This document shows positions 24,118 to 31,953 of a DNA stretch of 43,138 bases, piece by piece; the stretch's first letter is position 1, and each line of letters opens with the position of its first letter. The notes under the pieces are model-generated. The model saw nothing but the letters and a program-made list of their open reading frames with translations, searched no databases and was not told the DNA's origin. Source of the stretch: a virus. The position numbers and the translations under genes were made by a program. The stretch is from positions 1 to 43,138 of the IMG/VR virus record IMGVR_UViG_3300014839_000018. One strand, written 5' to 3'.

Positions 24118-24707
24118 GGTATCTCTACTATACCCGTAAGATAATGCTTTTCGCAAGCGTCAAAAGCACCTTGTAAAGTATCTGAGGAAGTAAACTGCTC
24201 TCCACGATATTCTATTATGTAAATATAGTAATTACCCTTTTGCTTTGTTTGCTGTATAGTATAAATATACAGGTCATTGGTAGTATTCTTAATTACCCCT
24301 TTATAGAACCACGTAGCATGTTCTGTAAATACAATATGTTCTGTTTCCATTGCCTTAGCTTGCGAAGCAGTATCTTCCCGCTTTGCTTTCTCTGCTCGCC
24401 GTTGTTGCTCTTCCCGTAAACGACAAAGGTCGTCTATTCTACCATAATTCACCCAACCTTTTGGATAAAGCCTTCTGGCAATACGAATAGTCAACAATTG
24501 CTGGAGTATGTGAATTGAATTACAAAAATCCTCCAGTTCACTTGGATGTTGTTTTGGTAAATTTGTATATACTCCCCAGGCCTCATTTATTAATTGTAAA
24601 CATTTATTTTCCTCGATTGTTAACCCTGTTACCTCATCTATAATATCCGCCATATTATTCCTCGTTAAAACGCACCGCAACTGCAATGATTCTTTTAGTA
24701 ATCTCAT
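24114..24707 (-). CDS. Phage protein of unknown function with HP-rich helical N-domain
   Basis: 197 aa from ATG 24707 (GGAGG eight bases upstream); a second start at ATG 24653 has its own GAGGA site. Residues ~25-85, 'EENKCLQLINEAWGVYTNLP' then 'HPSELEDFCNSIHILQQLL' and 'RIARRLYP', fit a short helical domain recurring in phages (hydrophobic helix, HP, F..aiH..Q, ARR). A charged linker follows, and then a C-terminal beta-rich domain ('FTEHATWFYKGVIKN', 'YYIYIIEYRGEQF'). Two-part layout; role unknown. Confidence 0.65.
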   Translation of the reverse strand: MRLLKESLQLRCVLTRNNMADIIDEVTGLTIEENKCLQLINEAWGVYTNLPKQHPSELEDFCNSIHILQQLLTIRIARRLYPKGWVNYGRIDDLCRLREEQQRRAEKAKREDTASQAKAMETEHIVFTEHATWFYKGVIKNTTNDLYIYTIQQTKQKGNYYIYIIEYRGEQFTSSDTLQGAFDACEKHYLTGIVEIP

Positions 24708-24712
24708 ACCCT

Positions 24713-24949
24713 CTACCTCCTTTCTGTTTGTTTGTTGTTTATGGCAATAGCAAGGCCTGTCATGTGCGCCGAAACAACTCCCATAAGCAATAACGTATCA
24801 TACAGTGTTCCCCAAGAATCTGAATACGTTTCTCCTTTTTCATCAATCCACGAAACGATATATGGTGAACCCATTGCAATATTGTGCAGCATCGCATTGC
24901 ACCTTTCAAGGTTTTTCCCTTTCTGCTTTGTTCTTTTAACTTTGTTCAT
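24713..24949 (-). CDS. Small protein of unknown function
   Basis: A 78-aa protein with a Lys/Arg-rich start ('MNKVKRTKQKGKNLERC'), a middle 'SPYIVSWIDEKGETYSDSW', and a hydrophobic helix 'YDTLLLMGVVSAHMTGLAIA'. GAAAGGATTGAGG precedes ATG. The central strand with W and Y resembles small beta-sheet phage proteins, but no family is recognised. Confidence 0.6.
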   Translation of the reverse strand: MNKVKRTKQKGKNLERCNAMLHNIAMGSPYIVSWIDEKGETYSDSWGTLYDTLLLMGVVSAHMTGLAIAINNKQTERR

Positions 24950-25017
24950 ACCTCAATCCTTTCGTTAAATGTGTTTCTCCTGACGGCTATTTTACCGCCT
25001 TTGTTTGTTGTGGGGAG

Positions 25018-25185
25018 TTAATCTTTTATGTAGTCAGGTATAGGTATTCCACATTCACCGGACATAATTCTTGCACTATCGCAATTTATAATAATTTCAG
25101 TATGAGGATTGAAATTATCGTTAAGAAACTTAACCAATGGTCTTGCAAGCGTTTCAAATTCTTTGCTCTGTTCTTTCGTAATCAT
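25018..25185 (-). CDS. 55-aa conserved-type small phage protein
   Basis: Starts ATG 25185 after GAAGGTAGG. The protein reads 'KEFETLARPLVKFLNDNFNP' then 'EIIINCDSARIMSGECGIPI' and ends 'YIKD'. The layout (E-F-e.l.rPl.k.lnd...Ph..iii...a.l..G) is one I associate with short hypothetical proteins in many siphoviruses. No function is known to me. An isolated gene between tiny ORFs. Confidence 0.72.
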   Translation of the reverse strand: MITKEQSKEFETLARPLVKFLNDNFNPHTEIIINCDSARIMSGECGIPIPDYIKD

Positions 25186-25229
25186 ACCAACCTACCTTCT
25201 TTCTGTTAAAGTTTACAGCGTTATTGCTG

Positions 25230-25346
25230 CTAAAAATCCATCCTGAGCGTACTGCCGGTTATGGCAGTGGCTATTCCACTATTCCAAATTGTAAACCTAT
25301 ACGTTTCTGCAACCTCAAGCCTATTTTCCAATTCAAGCTGTTCCAT
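25230..25346 (-). CDS. Putative 38-aa peptide
   Basis: ATG 25346 overlaps the end of the upstream peptide gene. Product begins 'MEQLELENRLEVAETYRFTI' with no motif. AGAGAA is only four bases from ATG. Included because the interval would otherwise be empty and the overlap pattern matches local genes, but coding is uncertain. Confidence 0.35.
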   Translation of the reverse strand: MEQLELENRLEVAETYRFTIWNSGIATAITGSTLRMDF

Positions 25347-25422
25347 AGTATTCTCTATAATTAATAAACAAACAAACAGAAAGAAAAGGAATGCCTTTTA
25401 CAATCTCCTTAAAAGTTGTCAT
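25333..25422 (-). CDS. Putative 29-aa membrane peptide
   Basis: ATG 25422 with GGGGGA seven bases upstream, overlapping the upstream gene by 14 bases. Product 'MTTFKEIVKGIPFLSVCLFI' followed by 'NYREYYGTA' has a short hydrophobic stretch. Coding is plausible from the ribosome site but not certain. Confidence 0.4.
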   Translation of the reverse strand: MTTFKEIVKGIPFLSVCLFINYREYYGTA

Positions 25423-25681
25423 CACTATATCCCCCTGTCTGCCAATCAGAATACTCAATACAATCGGCATTATTTTCGTTTATACTTTGTATAGCACTGC
25501 TAATTGCTTCACTTGCTGCCTGAAAGGAAAGGTCTCGAATACCTTTTGTACTCTTTCCAAGTTTCGTATATAATTCTTCCAGTGCCGTTCTTTGTTTTAA
25601 TGTCGCGACCGTAGTTGCTTGACTGGCAAGAGCCTGATATTTATTTAATTTTTCCGACCATTTACTGGATTGTTTATTCAT
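25409..25681 (-). CDS. Small helical protein of unknown function
   Basis: A 90-aa, Lys/Ser/Ala-rich helical protein ('EKLNKYQALASQATTVATLK'). Two repeated helix phrases and an acidic end (SDWQTGGYSDDNF). Its start overlaps the stop of the upstream lipoprotein-like ORF. Coiled-coil or helical-bundle shape; no known family. Confidence 0.6.
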   Translation of the reverse strand: MNKQSSKWSEKLNKYQALASQATTVATLKQRTALEELYTKLGKSTKGIRDLSFQAASEAISSAIQSINENNADCIEYSDWQTGGYSDDNF

Positions 25682-25823
25682 TTATTACCTCGATTCCTTT
25701 TGGTAGTCTCTTAACTACTTCATCTTTGGGGTAGGCGTAGTTACTTTCCGTAAACCCGTGTAACCTTATAGCGCCATCGAATTTACAACCAAAAAATATC
25801 GCCAATACTAAAAATGGTAACAT
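25674..25823 (-). CDS. Small lipoprotein-like protein
   Basis: 49 aa. The start 'MLPFLVLAIFFGCKFDGAIR' shows a hydrophobic segment ending in a Cys at residue 13, a loose lipobox (I-F-F-G-C). The remainder is soluble and charged ('YPKDEVVKRLPKGIEVINE'). AAAGA lies nine bases before ATG. It is nested in a different frame relative to the 40-aa ORF just upstream, which recalls overlapping spanin pairs, but no other support exists. Confidence 0.45.
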   Translation of the reverse strand: MLPFLVLAIFFGCKFDGAIRLHGFTESNYAYPKDEVVKRLPKGIEVINE

Positions 25824-25905
25824 AATTCATATCTTTTTTTCTTTTTCCTTTATACCATTTCCTATAAGCATTTAAACTTGGGGATAATACTGCTATTATC
25901 TTCAT
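25783..25905 (-). CDS. Putative 40-aa basic peptide
   Basis: ATG 25905 with AAAGG seven bases upstream, four bases after the preceding stop. Product 'MKIIAVLSPSLNAYRKWYKG' then 'KRKKDMNYV' is basic with hydrophobic ends. It overlaps the lipoprotein-like ORF by 41 bases. Good ribosome site, but no recognisable domain. Confidence 0.45.
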   Translation of the reverse strand: MKIIAVLSPSLNAYRKWYKGKRKKDMNYVTIFSIGDIFWL

Positions 25906-25908
25906 ATG

Positions 25909-26574
25909 TCAACCTTTCTTTTTAATAACCAGAACTTTCGGCATATTAAATATTCGACGTTCCCATATACTAAAAGGTAATTCCCCGGACGCCTTATCAA
26001 GTATTGATAATATAAGAACATGCTGTCCGGTCAATTCATTTAAGGCGCGCCATATAATTCCATGTTCCCATCGGTACTGAAGCACCGAAGTAAATTCTCC
26101 ATTGTACTGGCAGGCTTTTTCCATTGCTGCTATTGCCCTGACAAGCCGTTTGCGGTTATAAACATGCTTATCGATGTTTAAATCGCCGTTAATCAAGCGG
26201 AAAAGGCTTTTCCAATCAAGATAACGCTTCGGCACGGCAACACTTCTCATACTTATATGTGCCTCTTGTTTTCCCGTATGATACCGGGCTTTCAAAGTGT
26301 TTCCGATTTCGCTGGGGGAAATATCAATTACTTCCAGCGCGCCCTTGAATTGTTTGTCAACGGGTATATTCTTTATAAGCTGTTTAACCTGCTCAATAGG
26401 AATACCTATATCATTATTTAATTCTTTAGTTTCAAATATTGTAGACTTCACCGGCTCGACGACATAGACAATATCAGAATTTATTGCTACGATAGTACCA
26501 TCTTTACAAAACACCACAACGTCCTCAGAAACTTCTAAAGCACCAGCCAAGGCTTGTTTATGAAATATTGTCAT
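25909..26574 (-). CDS. Possible sliding-clamp-like or DNA-metabolism protein
   Basis: A 221-aa protein. Residues ~1-60 are strand-rich. A central 'EQVKQLIKNIPVDKQFKGAL' followed by 'EVIDIS' and 'SMRSVAVPKRYLDWKSLFRL' resembles the linker-then-strand wording I have seen in phage proteins with beta-clamp-like features, but I cannot confirm this. The last ~70 residues include 'LTGQHVLILSILDKASGELP'. It begins inside the end of the upstream coiled-coil gene (ATGA-type overlap). Treat the function as unknown. Confidence 0.5.
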   Translation of the reverse strand: MTIFHKQALAGALEVSEDVVVFCKDGTIVAINSDIVYVVEPVKSTIFETKELNNDIGIPIEQVKQLIKNIPVDKQFKGALEVIDISPSEIGNTLKARYHTGKQEAHISMRSVAVPKRYLDWKSLFRLINGDLNIDKHVYNRKRLVRAIAAMEKACQYNGEFTSVLQYRWEHGIIWRALNELTGQHVLILSILDKASGELPFSIWERRIFNMPKVLVIKKKG

Positions 26575-26909
26575 TGCTTGCCTGCTAACTTTTTATAGTG
26601 GTTAAGTTCCGCCTGTAAAGTTTTTATTTCCTTAACAACATTATTTTTAGCTTCATGGGCTATTCTTAATAAGTTACTTAAATTGGTAATATAGCTTTTT
26701 TGGCTTTCAATCTTTTCCATTTGCTTGACATTAACAGTAATTTGAAGATTATATCTTGACTCTAATGCTCTGTATCTGTCCTGCCAATTCTCTAATTTGT
26801 TACATGCATTTTTATAATTCTCTTTAGTTAAATCATACCATTCCAATTTTCGTTCCATTTTCCTGCACTCTTCAGTCGATAGAATTACCATTCCTAAAAT
26901 CTTTTTCAT
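26571..26909 (-). CDS. Coiled-coil protein
   Basis: A 112-aa protein, nearly all helix with heptad-like spacing ('KENYKNACNKLENWQDRYRA', then 'QMEKIESQKSYITNLSNLLR' and 'EIKTLQAELNHYKKLAGKQ'). Overlaps both neighbours by four bases. No catalytic motif. Likely a structural or regulatory coiled coil. Confidence 0.65.
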   Translation of the reverse strand: MKKILGMVILSTEECRKMERKLEWYDLTKENYKNACNKLENWQDRYRALESRYNLQITVNVKQMEKIESQKSYITNLSNLLRIAHEAKNNVVKEIKTLQAELNHYKKLAGKQ

Positions 26910-27169
26910 ACTACCTGCCCTTCACAATATTCTTTAAGTAAAGGAAGACAATTCGTTATACCCTGTATACGTAATTTACGGAAATGGGTTTCACCATGTA
27001 TCTTCCTTAAATGATGTTCCACATATAGGCAGTATAATGCCTTATGGTAAACGTCTTTTTCGTCCTCTTTTTTAATTGCTATTTCGGGATACAAATTTTT
27101 ACTTCGTTCAAAATTTCTTTCCACGTCTTTTGCAATTCTTCTTGCTTTGTATAGGTCTTCTTCTGTCAT
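26906..27169 (-). CDS. Small charged helical protein
   Basis: An 87-aa protein with an acidic/basic helical start ('MTEEDLYKARRIAKDVERNF') and a His/Tyr-rich middle ('VYHKALYCLYVEHHLRKIHG'). Unknown family. Four-base overlap with the next gene indicates an operon. Confidence 0.6.
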   Translation of the reverse strand: MTEEDLYKARRIAKDVERNFERSKNLYPEIAIKKEDEKDVYHKALYCLYVEHHLRKIHGETHFRKLRIQGITNCLPLLKEYCEGQVV

Positions 27170-27173
27170 AAAT

Positions 27174-27617
27174 TTATACCTCTTTTATTGCTCTCATTAG
27201 TTGTGTTTTACATTCTTCACAAGACTTTCTATTTTTCTTTACCCATACCGCATAATAACCTATGCTTTTATTTTCGTAAACCTGACTAAGAAATCCGTGC
27301 TGTTCCGCTTCAGCGGGAATATTTTTATAATTTTTAGTTACAAATTTTTCCCAAGGGCAATCCTGCCATATACGCTGCCCGTCGCTGGTAATTTCAAAAA
27401 CGCAAATAGCCCCTTCGGAAACATAGGTTGCTTCTTCCGATTCCTTATTGTCATATACAACCATATTTGCATAAGTATCCCGGTACTTAACAAGTATGTT
27501 CTGTATTTTTTTTGAAAACCCTGATTCAGTTCCATGTGCCCCCACGAAAGCCATTAAACTTTCGGGGAGACAGATTGATATTGCACGAACCGGGTCTTTA
27601 CTTTTTGGCATTGACAT
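27174..27617 (-). CDS. Protein with possible ribbon-helix-helix N-terminus
   Basis: 147 aa from ATG 27617, which has GGAG eight bases upstream; an in-frame ATG at 27662 lies inside the methyltransferase gene and is less likely. The opening 'PVRAISICLPESLMAFVGAH' then 'GFSKKIQNILVKYRD' fits a strand-turn-helix-helix as in RHH DNA-binding proteins. A second half is strand-rich ('AICVFEITSDGQRIW') and ends with 'RKSCEECKTQL'. Directly downstream of the cytosine methyltransferase; a regulator is possible. Confidence 0.55.
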   Translation of the reverse strand: MSMPKSKDPVRAISICLPESLMAFVGAHGTESGFSKKIQNILVKYRDTYANMVVYDNKESEEATYVSEGAICVFEITSDGQRIWQDCPWEKFVTKNYKNIPAEAEQHGFLSQVYENKSIGYYAVWVKKNRKSCEECKTQLMRAIKEV

Positions 27618-27619
27618 TA

Positions 27620-28453
27620 TTAGTACTCCATAAAAGATAAAATATGCTTTACTACTGCACAATTAAAAGCATTACCAATAGCATGGTATCTTTGATTATC
27701 AGTAATGCCTTCTGTATAATTATCTGGTAATGACTGTAATCGTTCATATTCTATCGAAGTAAATCCACGTAATCCAATGGTATCATGTATAAATCCGGCG
27801 CAATTTCTTTGTTTATGCTGTGTTGTAAGGCAGGTATTTTTACCAAAATAATTACATATTTTTATTTTTTTCTGTTGAACATAACTAAAAGCACTTTTAC
27901 ATATTTTACGACTGTTATCTTCAGGTAATACGTAATCTTCAACAATATCTTTTATAAATATTTTTTTGTCTATCGGTTTCGTAATACCTGTTATATTAGT
28001 CCAAAATAATCTTCTGCGGCTTTGTGCCGAAACTAAAGCAGCATCAAACATTATTGGAGGTACGCCTATTATTTTAGTAATAGTTGCACGATTTATTGCT
28101 GTCATGCTGTTTACATTCTCCAATACAAAATATTTTGGTTTAATATCTCTGAGCACTCGGATATATTCATAAAATAACCCTGAGTATATTCCACCAAGAC
28201 CTTGCCCATAAGTCTTCAGTTGTGAAAGGTCTTGGCACGGTGAACCTCCAATTAATAAATCAATATTTTTTAAGTTCTTACTATTGATTTTGCAGACATC
28301 TCCCAACTGAATAGTCTTAGGAAAATTTTTCATTGTAACAGTCATTGCGTGCCTATCTATTTCAGAGGCATAATAGACTTCAATTGGGGCACCTATTTCG
28401 TGCAAAGCCTGTTGTGCAACAGATATGCCATCAAATAAGCTTAGTACTCTCAT
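27620..28453 (-). CDS. DNA (cytosine-5) methyltransferase
   Basis: A 277-aa enzyme. Motif I 'RVLSLFDGISVAQQAL' binds SAM; 'IGGSPCQDLSQL' has the catalytic C73; 'VLENVNSM' gives the ENV motif (112-114); 'SAQSRRRLFW' is the QxRxR motif (144-148); the C-terminal 'GFTSIEYERLQSLPDNYTEG' then 'AIGNAFNCAVVKHIL' carries motifs IX-X. The GGSPC.DLS wording and short length resemble the DNMT3-like subclass. It overlaps the ParB-like gene by ATGA with GGAGG. Likely modifies phage DNA against host restriction; recognition site cannot be read from sequence. Confidence 0.95.
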   Translation of the reverse strand: MRVLSLFDGISVAQQALHEIGAPIEVYYASEIDRHAMTVTMKNFPKTIQLGDVCKINSKNLKNIDLLIGGSPCQDLSQLKTYGQGLGGIYSGLFYEYIRVLRDIKPKYFVLENVNSMTAINRATITKIIGVPPIMFDAALVSAQSRRRLFWTNITGITKPIDKKIFIKDIVEDYVLPEDNSRKICKSAFSYVQQKKIKICNYFGKNTCLTTQHKQRNCAGFIHDTIGLRGFTSIEYERLQSLPDNYTEGITDNQRYHAIGNAFNCAVVKHILSFMEY

Positions 28454-29046
28454 TTAGCCTCCATAACCATCTCACCAGCAGTTAATAAACCAACCATTTT
28501 TTTAAGTTTTATTTTTACTTTATCATAATTTTCCGGCTTTACCCTTAAGTAAATTATTTTGTATCCTTGTACACCAACACTTTCTTCAGGAATATCCTTC
28601 ATAACATCAAAATCATTTAAGTGTGTAAAACTCATTTCTTGACTGGAAAATCCACTACCAAGTTGAACTTCTTTAATGTCAAGAAATTTACGAAGTATAG
28701 TATCATCCCATGATGACAATTCACTGCTTTTATTATCTGCAATACCATAAGCAATCGCAGCCTGTTCACTGGGAAAGTCAACGAATATTGCTTTGATGGT
28801 TTTTGACCCGAGAATTGTCATAGCTTTTTTAGTCGTGTTACCTTTATGGATAACCATGTTTTTAGCCCAAACAACGACCGGAGAAATCTGCTTATGTATT
28901 TTAATAAGTTCAGCAAGTTCAATTGCCGCTTTATCATTTTTACGCGGATTATCCTTCCAATACTTCACACTGTCAATCGGAACCTCAATTAAAGTATTAA
29001 GGGGATAACTGGATTTCTTTACGACTGTCTTCTTTACAATTTGCAT
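28450..29046 (-). CDS. ParB N-terminal domain-like protein
   Basis: A 198-aa protein. 'VPIDSVKYWKDNPRKNDKAA' then 'LAELIKIHKQISPVVVW', 'NMVIHKGNTTKKAMTILG' and 'AIAYGIADNKSSELSSWDD' follow the ParB/Srx fold order. In ParB the phosphate loop is usually G-x-R-R; here it reads GNTTKKA (69-75), with Lys in place of Arg. Phage ParB-like proteins are often coupled to methyltransferases and may act as nucleases or CTPases. GAGGAG precedes ATG. Forms a modification cassette with the next gene. Confidence 0.85.
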   Translation of the reverse strand: MQIVKKTVVKKSSYPLNTLIEVPIDSVKYWKDNPRKNDKAAIELAELIKIHKQISPVVVWAKNMVIHKGNTTKKAMTILGSKTIKAIFVDFPSEQAAIAYGIADNKSSELSSWDDTILRKFLDIKEVQLGSGFSSQEMSFTHLNDFDVMKDIPEESVGVQGYKIIYLRVKPENYDKVKIKLKKMVGLLTAGEMVMEAK

Positions 29047-29049
29047 TTC

Positions 29050-31008
29050 TTACTCCTCGAAAATTTTGATAGTTTGTGTTAATTTATAAAACTCGTTTGT
29101 CAATTTCCATCTGGCTTTATTGTCTTTTAATGTCCTCGTAACCACTCCAATGGCTAAAAGATTCCCACAAAGCACATCGACCGTAGATTGAGCCAATTTA
29201 CAAGACCCCATTAGTTCCTTAGTATCAAGGTCATTATTTCTATTACTATAAATAGCCTTAACAATAAATAGATATCTACTGCTCGCCGTTGAACGTGCTA
29301 CATGCTTTATTATTGTTTTTGTCCTATCTGTTATGATTGTTTTATTTGTAAACAGTGATATACCACAAGCAAGCTGTACCAATTCTGCTGTGATACGTGT
29401 CGCCAATTCTACGAAAGGATTATGCTGGATATCCCTTGTATATTTATCACGATTAACCCCGGCACGTAAATAAGAAATCCAGGTACCGATATTGATAAAC
29501 CAATCCTCATCCTTATCTGTTATTTTTATAGCATCCTCATACTTTACAAGTAATACCTTTTTTGCTATCGCCGATAATTCAAGACCCATCTCCTTTTTAT
29601 GTGAACGGTTTGCAAGCGCTTTTTTAACATATTTATTTCTTCGTTCTAATTCTACTGGCAACGTAGTATTCCAGCGGATAAAACGTTCTCCGAGCATACT
29701 ACGTAAATCCGTGAGGTAATCAATCGCCGGTGTGACTGCTGCAAGAATCCCGAATTGCACTTTATATACTCTTTTTATTCCGGAAAAATTGAAATAACAT
29801 TCTCCATCATAGGCATCCCAAAGAATACCATTAATTTCATTACGTTCATTTTCGGGCATCGACAACACTGGAGTATAGTCTTTAATTACCAGTGTTTTTC
29901 CATCAAGCTGTGGTATAAGGGATGGGTCAGCATTACCAAAATTTTGCCCGCTTATTAGTGCCGCCCTTGTTATACCTCCCGTAAATACGATTCTTGCCGC
30001 GCCGATTAAGGACATAAGCGGAGCGGTCTTTCCGCCACCAGGTTCGCCTACAATAAATGACCATACAGGCGCGCCGGGCAACCTGTTTGCAATAATAGTA
30101 CCAAAAATAAAATCGAGAAGATATGTATCTTCCATATGTAGCCATTTTCCAAAAGTATCGTATACCTCTTGTACATGTACCGGAACACCATTTTCAATAA
30201 CAGTATCCGCACCTATTTTCTTTTCATCTTCTGTTAATGGGGCACAGTTATCAATGATATATTGAAAAGTCTTTTCTCTGTTTCTTTTATTTTGATTATA
30301 AACATCCCGTATATCAAAACCATCAACAGTATTTTTCGGCCATTCTATTTTATAGATTTCAGAGGTAACACTTTTTAAAAGATTAATGGCTTTTTCAATT
30401 CCTTTTCTACCGGCTTCATCATTATCAAAAAGTAAATAGACTTCCTTACCATCACATATAGGGATTAATTCTTGCTTTATAGTTGCAGCGCCGGGCACTC
30501 CAATAATAGCGGCATTGTCCGGTTCTATTTCCTGTAATACTAAAGTATCCCATTCGCCTTCACAAATAAAAACAATACCATAATCTTTCGGGATTCTCCA
30601 TACATTATACATAGTGGCAGGGCATCCGGTTGCATTCATAAAATTTCTGCCATCATACTTTTTAACATTTAATAGTTTATTTTTTGCCTGATTATAAACA
30701 GGTATAATAAAGAATCCATTAAATTCCCTAACACCTGCCTCAAGCAATGTTTCTTTTGACAGTCCTCTATCTTGTGCCAGTGCATCAATTTTATTTGTTG
30801 CTTCTTTTACAACGATTTCTAAAAACTTTTGAAATCCTCCGCCTTTCCCACAACTCTTGCAATCCCATGTTTTATTTTGGGATGCAACGTTGATATAAAA
30901 ATGTCCGCTGCTCCCACAAAAGATACAATTACCGACCGCGTGGTCTCCACTATCACTGGCCTTTTTAAACCCGAATTGATTGAATATTTTTAAATTATCA
31001 GTTATCAT
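29050..31008 (-). CDS. Primase-helicase fusion
   Basis: A 652-aa protein. A zinc finger with C28-x2-C31 and C50-x2-C53 recognises template. A TOPRIM domain follows with E150 in 'IVFICEGEWDTL' and D195, D197 in 'YLLFDNDEAG', the metal-binding residues of primer synthesis. The C-terminal half is a P-loop ATPase: Walker A 'GEPGGGKT' (321-328), then 'SGQNFGNADPSLIPQLDGKT' and 'LVIKDYT' with D377 as likely Walker B, and 'MLGERFIRWNT' with the sensor/finger region. It is expected to prime and unwind DNA at the phage fork. It lies beside the DNA methyltransferase and polymerase genes. Confidence 0.92.
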   Translation of the reverse strand: MITDNLKIFNQFGFKKASDSGDHAVGNCIFCGSSGHFYINVASQNKTWDCKSCGKGGGFQKFLEIVVKEATNKIDALAQDRGLSKETLLEAGVREFNGFFIIPVYNQAKNKLLNVKKYDGRNFMNATGCPATMYNVWRIPKDYGIVFICEGEWDTLVLQEIEPDNAAIIGVPGAATIKQELIPICDGKEVYLLFDNDEAGRKGIEKAINLLKSVTSEIYKIEWPKNTVDGFDIRDVYNQNKRNREKTFQYIIDNCAPLTEDEKKIGADTVIENGVPVHVQEVYDTFGKWLHMEDTYLLDFIFGTIIANRLPGAPVWSFIVGEPGGGKTAPLMSLIGAARIVFTGGITRAALISGQNFGNADPSLIPQLDGKTLVIKDYTPVLSMPENERNEINGILWDAYDGECYFNFSGIKRVYKVQFGILAAVTPAIDYLTDLRSMLGERFIRWNTTLPVELERRNKYVKKALANRSHKKEMGLELSAIAKKVLLVKYEDAIKITDKDEDWFINIGTWISYLRAGVNRDKYTRDIQHNPFVELATRITAELVQLACGISLFTNKTIITDRTKTIIKHVARSTASSRYLFIVKAIYSNRNNDLDTKELMGSCKLAQSTVDVLCGNLLAIGVVTRTLKDNKARWKLTNEFYKLTQTIKIFEE

Positions 31009-31013
31009 ATTTA

Positions 31014-31802
31014 TTATTTCCCGTAAATGTTTTTCATTATCATATCATATTCTTTTTTGGATTCTTTCACGCGTTTACAAGCAATATTATAATATTTTAA
31101 ATCCTTTTCAATACCTATAAAATTCCTCCCTGAATTTATACAAGCAATTGCTGTTGTGCCAGAACCTATACAATTATCGAGAACCGTATCATTATTATTT
31201 GTATATGTACGTATTAAGTATTCAAAAAGCGCTACAGGTTTTTGTGTCGGATGTAATGGCATATTTTTTATATCTGAATCAAACTTTATACAACTTCTTG
31301 AAAAATTTGTTTGTGCATAATATGCACGACCATCTTGATTGGTACGTGGGCCAATCGTTTCTGGTTTTTTTTGTACTATTTTAATCCCATTATTTTTAGC
31401 ATTAATGGGATAATATTTCATACGTTTTTCTTTAAGTAAAGATGCATGACCCATTGGTGCTTTACTAAATACTACAATATTTTCATGCATTTTCATTGGT
31501 TGATTCTTTGCATGAACAAAACCTATAGTACTATTTTTAATCCATATCCATTCATACTTAAACCATTCTATATTGCTATTTATTAATAATGTAGTAAATG
31601 GTTGTGAGGCAGTCAACACAATAGCGGAATTATCTTTAATAATCCGTTTATACTGTTCCCATAAAGGTTCAAAAGGAATAACAGTATCCCAATGACAAGA
31701 GGTAGTTCCATAAGGCAAATCACAAAGTATCATATCAATACTTTTATCCGGTATTTTCTTCATTACCTCTAAGCAATCACCGTTTATTATTGTATTAAGC
31801 AT
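31014..31802 (-). CDS. DNA N4/N6 (amino) methyltransferase, beta class
   Basis: A 262-aa enzyme. Catalytic motif IV is 'LCDLPYGTTSCHWD' (DLPY at 28-31), followed by 'IPFEPLWEQYKRI'. The SAM-binding motif I lies near the C-terminus ('VLDNCIGSGTTAIAC'), so the order IV...I marks the beta class. The wording around DLPYGTT..HWD..IPF matches a common phage adenine or N4-cytosine methyltransferase type. GAAAGGG precedes ATG. Together with the C5 enzyme the phage can place two kinds of methyl mark. Confidence 0.94.
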   Translation of the reverse strand: MLNTIINGDCLEVMKKIPDKSIDMILCDLPYGTTSCHWDTVIPFEPLWEQYKRIIKDNSAIVLTASQPFTTLLINSNIEWFKYEWIWIKNSTIGFVHAKNQPMKMHENIVVFSKAPMGHASLLKEKRMKYYPINAKNNGIKIVQKKPETIGPRTNQDGRAYYAQTNFSRSCIKFDSDIKNMPLHPTQKPVALFEYLIRTYTNNNDTVLDNCIGSGTTAIACINSGRNFIGIEKDLKYYNIACKRVKESKKEYDMIMKNIYGK

Positions 31803-31803
31803 A

Positions 31804-31953
31804 TTACCCTTTCATAAACAAGGTTGTAGTGGTCAAACAAGCTGCCGAAAACCAATAAATAGCACGCGTATAATCCTTACAAAATAAATACACTATACCT
31901 GCAAGTAAATCTATAACTGTAAGAGCAATCGGTAATACATTTCTTAGCATCAT
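31804..31953 (-). CDS. 49-aa membrane protein
   Basis: ATG 31953 overlaps the polymerase stop as ATGA. Product begins 'MMLRNVLPIALTVIDLLAGI' and continues 'VYLFCKDYTRAIYWFSAACL', giving two short hydrophobic segments separated by a charged loop. Ends 'TLFMKG' just before the methyltransferase start. Membrane topology with two helices; function unknown. Confidence 0.7.
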   Translation of the reverse strand: MMLRNVLPIALTVIDLLAGIVYLFCKDYTRAIYWFSAACLTTTTLFMKG

